Below, piece after piece: positions 14,901 to 26,900 of a stretch of 64,000 bases of DNA; the stretch's first letter is position 1; each line of letters starts with the position of its first letter. This DNA is from Elephas maximus indicus. Its lineage: Eukaryota; Chordata; Mammalia; Proboscidea; Elephantidae. Position numbers and translations under genes: made by a program. Where the stretch lies: assembly GCF_024166365.1 (NCBI RefSeq), contig NC_064819.1:112760293-112824292 (forward strand). The letters run 5' to 3'. Below the pieces are notes generated by a model. That model was not told the DNA's origin. It did no database searches and worked only from the letters and a program-made list of their open reading frames with translations.

Positions 14901-17900
14901 AAAAAACAGAAAATATTTATTTTTTACATTTTTTCTTCTAGCATATTTTAAATAACATTACATATTACTTAATATGTCTATATTTTATTTGTACATACAA
15001 AACTGATACTAAACATGAATGTAAAATGTTTGCACAAAGATTTAAGTCAAAATTCAATCCACATTAAAAAATAAGCACTACTTGCTTTGTGGTATCTTCT
15101 TTACTAACCTTAAACTAGTTTATTTCACCTCAATTTTCCCTGATGTGAAAACTAAGTAGAAACATCCTCACACTGGGTCTTCTCATTGCCTTCTGGAAGC
15201 CATTTCCTTCCCTTCAACTACTTTTCAGGCTTGGCAATTTACTGGTTCACTTTGGTGCCTCTGCTCTTCAGAGCAGCCTGGTCTAGAAGCTTATTACTTA
15301 ACGGCCATCTCCCTGGATTCCAAGGTCAAGATCATTTAATTTTTTGTGTACTCTACTTATTCCTAGCTGGGTTATTATCCGGACCTGCATTTTGCCAGTC
15401 AGGTCTACTCAAGCTAAAAATTGGCCTTCCGTCTGCAAATCATTCTCCATTTTGTAGCTTTCCTCTGGTTAATTAAAAAAAAAAAAAAGATGGTTTTGCA
15501 GGACTTCTGTAGCAGTTATAAATTTTGCAGGTTGCAAACAGCAGTGTGCAAGAAAAACATAGGACTCTCCTTATATTTCTATGACTCAGCATAATTTTGT
15601 TTTTATGCCTGTGTTTGGCCTTGTAAAACAAGCAATAATAGAAAAATCAGGATAAATTCAGTGAGAGGGAGGATTTTCCTCTTTTTGCCAGGGCTGGATA
15701 CACATTCCAGCAAAGTTTCTAAAGTCCTCTGGTACCACTGGGTAGGGGCTTCTGGTCTGGTTGCTGTTGTTTATTGACTCTGTCATTTACTGAGATATTT
15801 ATGGTCCCCTCTGCTCTTTGTGTAGTGTCCCTGGGTGGTCCAAACAGTTAAGTGCTTGGCTTCTAACAGAAAGGTGGGCTGTTTGAATCCACCCAAGGTG
15901 CCTTGGGAGAAAGACCTGATGATTTGCTTCTGAAAGATCACAGAGTTGAAAACGTCATGGAACATAGCTCTACTCTGACACACGTGGGGCCTCCAAGAGT
16001 CAGAGTCAAATCCACAGCAAGTGGTTTGCTTTCCTGTTTGTTTTTGGTTTCTTAGTCACCAGATCTTATAGGTCACTTTGTGTCGGTAGCATTCCATGCT
16101 ATATCTCCGCACTGTTCCTGCAACACACCATGTGGACATTGGGGGCTCTGCTAGGGCCCTGGGAAGTCAGGCATGCATTTTCTGCTCTCATATCCCCAAA
16201 CTATGAGGGTCCTAATGCTTCCCCACTTCAGCCCTGGCCTGGGTGCTTGGCTCACTGGGTAGGCTCAGGACCCCTTTCCAAGGTCAGTGACCAGCTCCTC
16301 TGACATGCTTCCTCATCTCTGGGTGCAGACCCTTCACCCATTCACTCCGGGGTGGGGAAACTGACTCTGACATCCGTGAGTATCACTCTAAATTGGTTAC
16401 ATGTTGGGTTGAATGTCCCACATCCTTGAGGCCTTTTGCTGTGGATACTCGAAGTCATTGCTTTTAAACTTAAATCCCCTTTCCATCAACTGCTGTCTCT
16501 CCCACAAGTTTCAAATGTCAGTTTTGAAATCCAGGAGCTCAGAAATGCATGTTTTACATCTGTTTTTGTATTTCTGCTCTAAAAATCCTCACACAATCTT
16601 CACATAGAACAGTCTTACTGCTCCTTGAAGGAGGGGAAGTGTGGGGATGGTAGGGAATATGAAAAGCATAGATTCATTTCTAAATATTATTATGCTGTAC
16701 TTGTTGGTATTTCTTATTCATTCATTCACCACACATTGATTATGTATAAGGTTTCAGGTCTATAGTTAGTATCCAGATCCTGTGGGCACCTGAATTTCTC
16801 TTAATTTCCATTGTTGTTGTTCATTGTCACTGAGTTGGACTCCAATTCATGGCAACCTTATGTACAACAGAACAAAACATTGTCCAGTCCTGCATCATCT
16901 TCACAATTGCTGGCGTATTAGAGTTCATTGTTGTAGTTATTGTGCCAGTCCATCTTATGGAGGGTCTCCCTCACCCTTGTTGGCCTCTACTTTGCCAGAT
17001 ATGGTGGTCTTCTCCAGCAATTCGTCTTTCCTGATCATGAGTCAAAAACAAATGAGTCAGACGATGTTCTGTGGTGATCCATAAGGTTTTCATTGGCTAA
17101 TTTTCAGAAGTAGATCACTAGGCCTTTCTTCCTAGTCTGCCTTAGTCTAGGAGTTCCCCTGAAACCTGCCCACTATGGGTGACTCTGCTCATATTTGAAA
17201 TACCAGGGGCACTTCAGAAGAAAGGACTGTCAATCTATTTCTGAAAAAATCAGCCATTAAAAATCTAATGGAGACACACATGGGGTTGCCGTGAATCGGA
17301 GTCTACTGGTTTTTAAGCTGGGTGAGGGCAGGCACTGTGCGACCTCTTTGCTACTGCATGTTACAGCCTACCACCTGCTAGGTGCTTAATCAAGATTGCC
17401 TAAATGAATGCATAACTGAATAAACTAAGTTAATCTAATTACCTTAAAGAGTGCATTGATCCCTGGCCATCATGGTTCTATTTTTCACAGAGCATGAATA
17501 CCTCTCTTCTTTTTATACCTGATGGGAAATTTCTGTCTCACTCAGCAAGAGTCAATTTCTATTGCTTGCAATTCAGAAATCCCAACTGATTCACCTTAGG
17601 CAGGCCGTTTAATCTCTCTGAGCCTTAGTTTTCTCTTCTGGATTAAATGATCTCTAAGTTATCTCCTGAAACTCTGAGGTTCCATGAAAATGGATAGATT
17701 GATTTGATTATTTGAAGGTCTATGGCAATATCTGTAATTACTAAAACCATCTGGTCCCTCTGCCTGAGTACTCCTTTCCCTCCTAGTGAAGCATCCCTAC
17801 CTCAGTGGCCTTGGGTAATCTGTGGTGAACAGTGAAGTCTCCCCTGTTTTACTGAACCTGACATTTATAACTCATCTTTGGTTCTTGAAGCCAGCCACTG

Positions 17901-20900
17901 CTTAGTTGGGAAGCACTGTGCTCAATTTTAGAGCAAAACTCAAAAACACAGATGCATAGCGTGACATGACCTAATTTGCATCTTCTCTTTTCAATCACAG
18001 CTTTTGATTGTTTATAGAGTATTTTAAGATTCCAGAATAGTGCAACTAGGAAGTACAGAATTTTTTAAAAAATCTTTTTTAGTATAAATTAGTATTTTCC
18101 TCTTGGATCACAACCAGGGCTAACACATGGCAGGCATGCCAAAGATCTCAGAAATTTTGTCTTTGCAAGTATATGGAGGTGGGTCTGGGGCAGTTTGCTT
18201 AGTTGTCATTCTGTGGGTAAAATAGAAGGAAGGGAGAAACTCAAACTAATTTACTTAGCTTCTTAAAAGTGGTATGAGAGCTAAGTAGCACCCCCCTCGT
18301 TTTTATATCTGAGGGAACTGAGGGCCAAAGAAGGTAGATCATGGTTGTCAAGTCCCCACATTCCTACCTGCCATTAGTAATATCACTCAGTGACAGGCTG
18401 CCCCACATGTGGAGGATAATTGTCTTATAACTGGCATTTATTGTTGTTCTTGTTAGGTGCCATCATGTCAATTTTCAACTCCTAGAGGAGCCCTGGTGGC
18501 CCAACGGTTAAGCACTCAGCTACTACCTGAAAGTTGGCTGTTTGAACCCACCCGGTGGCTCCCTAAAGAAAGACCTGGCTATCTGCTCCCATAAAGATTA
18601 CAGCCTAGAAAGCCCTATGGGGCGGTGCTACTCTGTCACTTGACATCACAGTGAGCCTGCTTGCTCTATTACCGTCTTTAAATACTAGTTTCCCACTGGT
18701 TAGGAGAAAAGCCATATACTTGCTAGCTGGACCCAAGATAGAAAAAACAAACCTTATCACCCCTGTGCTTCTGTCAATTGCACCCGTTCCTGAAGCAGGC
18801 AGGGACCCTCCCTCTTTCAGTCCTCTCAATGCACAGATGCGGTGATTTCTCCTTTTGTGACCTTATTTCACCCCAGCCACTGAAACATCTTTGTTGTCAG
18901 TGGTTTACCTGGTTCTGCAATGTGATTTGATCTTGTTATTGGTGGAGAATTTATTCCAACTCTTTGCACTCTTTCTAAGCCTTCAATTCCGTATCAATTT
19001 CATGTTCTCTTCTCATTTATTTCAGTATTCAAGGTAGCATGAAGCCTCAAATGCTGGCTGAAGTCTTATTCATATCTATCTAGGCAAAGGAACGTGGTAG
19101 GAGGAACTGGGTGACCCTTCTGAAATGGTGTTTCTTAGAGAATCAGGGTTTCTGTCCCACTCGCACTGGTCAGTGGAGGTGAACCATGAATGTAGTCTAA
19201 AACCCAGAATGTCTCCACATCAATGACTTTTTCTGTATTGCTCAGCACACTGAGAGAGGTTAGGTCCTCCCTCCTTGGAACCTTATCTGCTGGAATGGTT
19301 CAGATGTATTGGAACTAAAGGCAGAGCTGTATATAATTTGGAGGATTTATTTTCAACCTAATTATTCCATTATTGCTTTAAGTGCTTGATTCACTTGCAT
19401 TGATCCATTATGGGCAACATTGCTTATATGACACTTACATTACGCCCACTTGAACTATTACCGATGTCTCTTGGTCCCCTGCAGCAAGATATAATTAAAA
19501 CAAACTGGGCTGCAGTTAAGGAGCCCTGGTGGTGCTGTGCTTGAGAGCTCGGCTGCTAACTGAAAGGTCAGCGGTTTGAACGAACCAACCATTCCGTGGG
19601 AGAAAGATGTGGCAGTCTGCTTGCATAAAAGTTACAGCCTTGGAAACCTTGTGGGGGTAGTTCTACCCTGTCTTATAGGGTCACTAGGAGCTGGAATCAA
19701 CTCCATGGCAGATGTGTGATTCTTTCGTAGAAGCTAAACCTGTATTCTGTGAATCACCTCCCACAAAAACTGTCTAATTTAGGAATTTGAAGTTGTATTG
19801 CTTTTCTAGTGAACCAAAAGGCAGTGATAAAAAGGCAAAGCAATTAAGAAATAAACAACTTAGAAAAAAGTTGTTGAACACAAGTACCTGAGTTAGAACT
19901 TCATTAAGGGTATCTAGGAAAGAAATTTGGGAAAATAGAAATGAGGACACACTTAGAAGTGAGGAAAGCAAGGAAGAGACGGCTGAAAAGATGAAACAGG
20001 TTCCACGTTGAGGAGAAAGTGCTAGAAAAACTGGGTGTAAATGAAAGTCTTGGAAATTTTTGTGGAGTATATTTTAAAATAGTTTTCATATGTAATATGT
20101 TGTGGAGTGTATTTTAAAATGAGAAGGTTGTAGAAAAAGGATGTGCCTCCCATGAACCTTGCATTCACTTTAAAAACCTAAATAACATTCTGCAAGTACG
20201 TTTTAGATCTAGTTTTTTACCTGGCTCCTGCTTTAAACTCGATTAAGTCATTCAATTTGAAGTGTTTACCTTTATTCTAGTTCCAGGAAAACAGCAATAA
20301 TTCATTTGCTTTGTGTTTAAAAAATCCATGGTATACTTAATTCTCCCATGTTCTTTTAAAAGTATAGCATAATGAAAAAGTTTGAAGTCCTTCCTGTTTC
20401 CCATTGCACACTCTCATAAAGTAGAAAATATTATGGGCTACGTGCTAACTTATTTTTTGTCAATGATTTTGGCAGCAGCAAGGAGAACAGCTTTTGAGAT
20501 ATTGCAAAATCATGATATGCTTCACCAAAGTGAAAGGATGGAGCTATATTAAGCCCCCAGACATCTGCTAAAGCAAGTTTTATTTATGTAGTTATTGTTT
20601 ATTTGGGAACTTAGGAAAAAATGTTCTCACTGTGGAGGCTTGAGGCATCTATTCCATTTACAAACAAAAGTCACACAGACCAAACCAAAAAAACCCAAAA
20701 AACCCAAAAAACATTTCTCCTGAGTAAATTTCTACAGAAAGACAGAAAAACAAGCCCAGCAGGAGAGTTGCATGAGTTGCATGTGTGCATTTAAAAAAAC
20801 CGACACCAAACGAGTTGTCTGACTCATGGCAACCCCATTTGTGTCAGAGTAGAACTGTGCTCCACGGGGTTTTTGAAAGCTGGTTTTTTGGAAGTAGATT

Positions 20901-23900
20901 GCCAGGCCTTTCTTGCAAGGTGCCTCTGGGTAGACTTGAATTGCTAGCCTTTCAGTTGGGCATTTGTACCACCCAATGCCTCCATTAGGACTCGTGGATA
21001 ACTGTTAAGCACAGGTGAGAATTTTGGCTCAGGACCATCGAGCAGGAGTACAGGACATGCTGGACTTCTGGGCTCGGTTGATGCATTTCTCTCTGGGATT
21101 TAGATTTAGATTTAGATTTAGATTCTCTATTTGCAAAATGGGCACTGGGTTTTTTTTTTTATTTGCAAAATGGAGCAAACTGAATTTTGTTGAGTTTTTT
21201 TTTTTTCCTTTTCCCGACACAGTAATTTTTAGAGATGAGCCCTGCACTCATTGAATGGAATTTTAGAATCTGGTAAGACTTCAGGGGAGATTTTTCTAAG
21301 CTTCTTTCTTGACTTGCCCTTGCAAATGTGGTGTTCACAGTGTAGACACACCATACAGACAAGATATTCTACAGGTTAGGTAGACTGAGCATTGAAGACC
21401 ATTCTCTGCATTCAGTGGCTTTGCTCCCACTAAAGCATTTTGAAATTCACACGCACACAGATGACTTTGTTCTGAAAAAAACTTACATCCAATTGAATTT
21501 CTAAAACAAAGGATTCACAAATATTGTTACTTTATTGTTAGTAAAACATTTTGTGTCTTGTGCTTCCTCACTGACCCTCCACACTAGCTTGTCAAGACCT
21601 CGATGCTGAGAACAGTTATTTTATTTCTTAAATAAGGGGACTGGGGAAAGAGGGGAAATCCGGGTGGTGTAGTGGTTAAGAGCTATGGCTGCTAACCAAA
21701 TGGTAGGCAGTTCAAATCCATCAGGCACTCCCTGGAAACTCTATGGGGCAGTTCTACTCTGTCCTATAGGGTTGCTATGAGTTGCAGTCGCCTCAAGGGC
21801 AAGGGGATGGGTTTGGGGGAAAGAGGAAGCGGTGCCTGGCCTCTGATAGCTCCGCCCTTACATCTTGGAGGATTTTTGGGAATTCAGAGATAAAAAGGAG
21901 CTCCATTTTGCCTAGAACTCTTTTATAAAATCCCAAAGGAAGGGCCTAATTATGCTCTTTCAGTCATGTGCCAATCCCTGCTCCTATTATTGTAGCCAGG
22001 GGCGTGTAGTCCTCTGATTGGTAGACTCTGGTCATGTGATACCTATGACAGACACTCCGTAAAAACAACCTAGGTGGTAGAAAAGTTGCTAGGAATGTTA
22101 AGGTAGAAGGAATACTGGGAAGATGAGAACAAAAACAAATGTCCACTACACAGGGGGCTGATTGGCATACAGAATATTCTGGTAGACAGCAGTATAAGGA
22201 TACTTGGAAGTTAATAGACTGTCTCTTGACTAGGACCTGAAGTAGTTCAAGTTTAAAACAAAAGCCAAAGCTTGGATTCCATTTGCCTGCCCTACTACCC
22301 TAGTTAAGACTCCTCATTATTTCTTGCTACCTAAACAAACCTGCTAAGAATGGAAGTTTTATGTGGGCAGAGATTGTGTTTTCTTTGTTCATTGCTTTAT
22401 TCTCTATGCAAAATGTATGGAAGGTGCTCAGTAATACTTGTTGATTGAATCAATGAACAGTGTTCTTTGTACTTTCTATTTCTTCTTGCTCCATTTCATT
22501 CTACAGGTTAACTTCCTAAACATTCCTCCTCAAAAATCTATTGATGCCTCAAAGAGCATGAAATGAAGTGCAAGCTCAGTAATCTGTTATAGAAAACTGC
22601 ATACATGCGTGCTACACTTCTTTCCAGCCTCAACTCCCTTTATTGCTTTCTCATCCATCAGTGAATTGCTCACTGGTCCCCATACAACCTCACACACTTC
22701 TGTCTCTATGCCTTTGCTCATGCCTGTCTCATTTCCTGGGATACTATTTCATTTTCACTTGCCAGGGTGTAGGTTATATGCCATATCCTTCACCAAAAAG
22801 CTCTTAATTTGACCAATAGATATAATTTTTTCTTCTCGAAGCTGGTCCTTAAATCATACTCAGCCTCATAGTGTACTTATTTGCATTCTAGCAGCTTAGG
22901 CACTCAGGTGTGTTGGTATTCTCCACAGCTCTTGGCATAGTGACTTGCACAAAGCAGTTGCTAAAAAGTTTTGTTGGATTTAAGTGAGATGATCTATAGG
23001 GGTCAAGCAGAGAGTACCTGTTGCAGGACATTAATTGTTGTTATCTGCTGTCAAGTTGGCCTCCAACTCGTGGTGAACCCATGTACAACAGGATTGGATT
23101 GTTGTGATCCACAGGTTTTTAATTAGCTGATTTTCAGAAGTAAATTCTCAGACCTTTCTTCCTAGTCTATTGTAGGCTGGAAGCTCCTCTGAAATCTGTT
23201 CAGCATCATATTAACAAGCAATCATCCACTGACAGACAAGTGGTAGTTGCCCTTGAGGAGCAATGGCCAGGAGTCTAACCTGGGTGTCCCATATGAAAGG
23301 CAAGAATTCTACCACTGAGCCACCATTGCCCTCACCAGGCGACTAACTGGGACACTATTAAAGAGACGAAATTGAATATGGTGATGAACCAGTGTGGGTG
23401 ACTTAATCCCTATCTCTAATTATTCTTTTGTCTGAAAGTTAAAAATCTCCTAAAGTAATTATCATTTTGTGAGGGAGAAAGATGCTTTCTAGAAAAGCCT
23501 TGTTTATACAACTGTGTCACTTTTGGTTGAAGCTCGATGATTCTGTTTTGCTTTATACCTAGTGAATTTCCACTATGTGAAGATCAAGCTTGAGAAAAAC
23601 TTAAGCCAAAAGAAATAACACCTAATTGAAATCTCTGAAGAAGATTTATATTAAAATTTCAAAACAGGGCAGAATTTCTAAGTTTCCTGAGGCAAATATG
23701 GATGATTTAAATTTTCCTCAAGGTGAACATAGTCTCAGTCTAATTTTTAAGTGAATATGGGTTGAGAAGCCTGAAAAGCTCGGGAACACCTCTGTCTTTT
23801 AAGCACAGTCTGACAGCTTTTATAGGACTATACTTAGGGTCTTTGAGTATATTCAAAATCTAGAGTGGAGAAAGGGTAGGATGAGGGAAATAAGATAAAG

Positions 23901-26900
23901 AATTGTAACAACGTCATCTGACTTAACTTTTTAGAAGTATATGTGAAATTATTTTTATGAGCAAGATAAATGGAAACAGGTAAACTTTCTTGAGTGTAAA
24001 TAAGCTGCCTGCCCCCTGCCGTCCCATTACTTTGAGCTCTTTTCCTCCATGGAGTTTCTTGACTCTGTTCTCTGTTGCCCTCTCTCACCAGGTGGCGATG
24101 TTGATTTGTGCTGGCTTCCTAATTGCCTGGATTCCTTATGCAGTGGTCTCTGTGTGGTCAGCTTTTGGAAGGCCCGACTCCATCCCCATACAGCTCTCTG
24201 TGGTGCCAACCCTACTTGCAAAATCAGCAGCCATGTACAACCCGATCATTTACCAGGTCATCGATTACAAATTTGCCTGTTGCCAAACTGGCGGTTTGAG
24301 AGCAACCAAGAAGAAGTCTTTGGAAGGCTTCAGGTAAAACTTCGGAAGCTGGGAAATGTATGATATTCTCTGTATTTCAACAACCCATGGAATTCAAGCC
24401 GCTTGGATTAGGGTTAGAACTTGCCATTGAGATGGACTATAAGGCGGACTTTATTTTCTGTTCATTGAAATTCCTGAAATCCAGTAATCAGATAAGTAGG
24501 GGTTGGACAACATGAGTAGGTAATAAGAAAATTTCTTCCGATTTTGATCCTAGAGCAACTAAGATACGGGGCTACTTCCACTTGGACAACAACTATAGAT
24601 CAGTGGCTCTATTCTCACTTATCTGGGACCAAAATCCATCTAACTCCAAAAGTACTGCTCTACATGGCATTGATCAAAATTAGGATCTCTTATCTGGGGC
24701 ATTTCTATCATTGGGTAAGAGTAAATGAGTTGGGCAGGCAAAGGAAGGTGAAGATAGAGATGACATTTTTAATTTGTGCCAGGCTTTTTGTGCTATTTTC
24801 TCAAGAGCCCATATTATTCCTTCTCTTTGTCACATGCAGAAACTAAGGTTCAGGAAGGTTAAGTAAGCTGTCCATATTTGCATAGCCGTGATGGAGCAGA
24901 GCAAGGATTTAAATTCAGGTCTATGGGGCTTCAAAACCCATGATTTTTTCACTATGCTGTTTGAGCTACACGATGAGCAAGTGAGTTTTGGAATCAAGCA
25001 CCATTTTTCCAAAAGGTTCTAAAGGTTTGGGGTGAATAAAGACTTGAGAATGATAGGTGATCTGGGTTCTTTTAGGGTCAGTCTTAGTGGTAGAAAGATA
25101 GAGCAGACACCTGAATTCATGGTCTGAAGTGAGGGTGTTGGGAAAGCCCCAGGTTCTCTGAGCCCTTTAATTCTTACACAGTTGATGTCTAGATTCAATT
25201 TTTAAATACGTCTTTCCTTGATGAAGTAGAAGCCAGTGGAAAAAAGTTGAATTAACAATGTACCTCAAGCACAGCCACCAGTCATCTGGCATTGAGCCCT
25301 GTGTGTTGCCATGATGCTGAACAGGTTTTATTAGAGCTTCCAAACTAAGACAGACTGGGAAGAAAGGCTTGTTGATCTATGTCTTTCCTTTTATTTTATT
25401 TTTATGGTACTTTAGATGAAGGTTTACAGAACAAACTAGCTTCTCATTAAATAGTTAGTACACATGTTGTTTTATGACATCGGTTAACAACCTCATGACA
25501 TGTCCACACTCTCCCTTCTGGACCTTGGGTTCCCCATTATCAGCTTTCCTGTCCTTTCCTGCCTTTTGGTCCTTGCCTCTGGGCTATTGTGCCCCTTTAG
25601 TCTCCTTTTGTTTTATGGGCCTGTCTAATCTTTGGCTGATGGGTGAACCTCAGGAGTGACTTCCTTATTGAGCTAAAAGGATGTCCGGGGGTCACACTCT
25701 TGGGGTTTCTCCAGTCTCTATCGGGCTAGTAAGTCTAGTCTTTTTATGAGTTAGAATTTTGTCTTACATTTTTTTTCCAGCTCTGTCCAGGGCCCTCTAT
25801 TGTGCTCCCTGTCAGAGCAGTCAGTGGTGCTGGTCAGGCACCATCTAGTTGTACTGGACTCAGTCTGGTGGAGGCTGTGGTAGTTGTGGTCCATTAGTCC
25901 TTTGGACTAATCTTTCCCTTGTGTCTTTAGTTTTCTTCACTCTACCTTTTGTTGGTCTATTTCTGGAAAAAAAATTAATTAATGGAAACCCTATGGATTT
26001 TAGTGGGCTGACCATGTTGTGCACGATTTCCACATGGGTCAGAGGCTGACTCCATGGCATCCAACAACAACAACGGTTATGAGAAGATGTGGGTTTTTAT
26101 CTTATTCTTTCTTCGTGCTTGAACAAGTGATGAATCTTTTGAACTTTAGTTTCTTCACCATGTAGGTACAGGAACAAAGAAAAAGACTACAAAAATGTAC
26201 ACTGTTGCTGTGGTACAGTGGTAAGTGGTACAGTGGAAAGAACACAAGATTCGGAGGCAGAAGATCAGTGTTCAAGACCAGCTCTTTGGGCAAACTGCTT
26301 AATTACTAAGAGCCTAGGATTGGGATGAGGTGATGATAATATCCTCTGCTGAAGTTGTAAGAATTAGACAAAACCGATATGTGAAAGGGCTTGGAGACAA
26401 ATGTTAGTGTTTTTCATTTTTTTTCCACATTGTTGGTGGTTAATCCATTCTCTGTTAAATTGAGTACTTACATTCAAATGTTAAAACGCTTCTATTTTGG
26501 AAGGAATAACACTTTGCCCTTATCAGCTGTTAATGTTTTATTATGAATGCAGGTGGTGAGAATATATTTAATAGAGCAGTTGTGGGAAAAATAATGGGGC
26601 ACTTCCTGATCTGAGGGGGATGGGAATTTGAAAGGAATGGCTGAAAGCAAATTTTACCTACCTCATAATTTTGCCGCAGACTAGCTCTGTGTTCTGTACA
26701 TTTCCTCACAAGCATGAGCAGCACATATATATTCAAAACTCTGCAGTAGGGAGAGGGAAATTTATGTGGATGAAAGTGACTTTGGGCCACAAAGCTTTGG
26801 AAAAATCAGCCAGGCAAGAGACAGCTCAGCTCACGTGTTCCCATTAGACATTCAGAAGAAATATAGCAACGGCTTTGCTGAAGGGGGGCAAAGGCTATTT

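Larger units (their letters stand above)
11795..24091 (+). other. OPN5 intron 4
   Basis: The longest intron (12.3 kb), with about a dozen SINE/RTE-derived pieces on both strands, two MIR-like elements and small microsatellites. Stretches such as 14835-15820, 17320-18440, 19715-20790 and 21820-23030 contain nothing I can assign to a gene. Confidence 0.8.

Noticed and set aside
23255-23336. Possible functional tRNA-Gly gene on the minus strand
   Set aside because: Stem pairing and the B-box are degraded, there is no proper 3' end, and RTE-like sequence follows, so it is a SINE head.
24049-24363. A second plus-strand frame of 104 codons overlapping OPN5 exon 5
   Set aside because: Frame-shifted shadow of exon 5. 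The other frame has the conserved TM6-TM7 sequence and correct splice phases.
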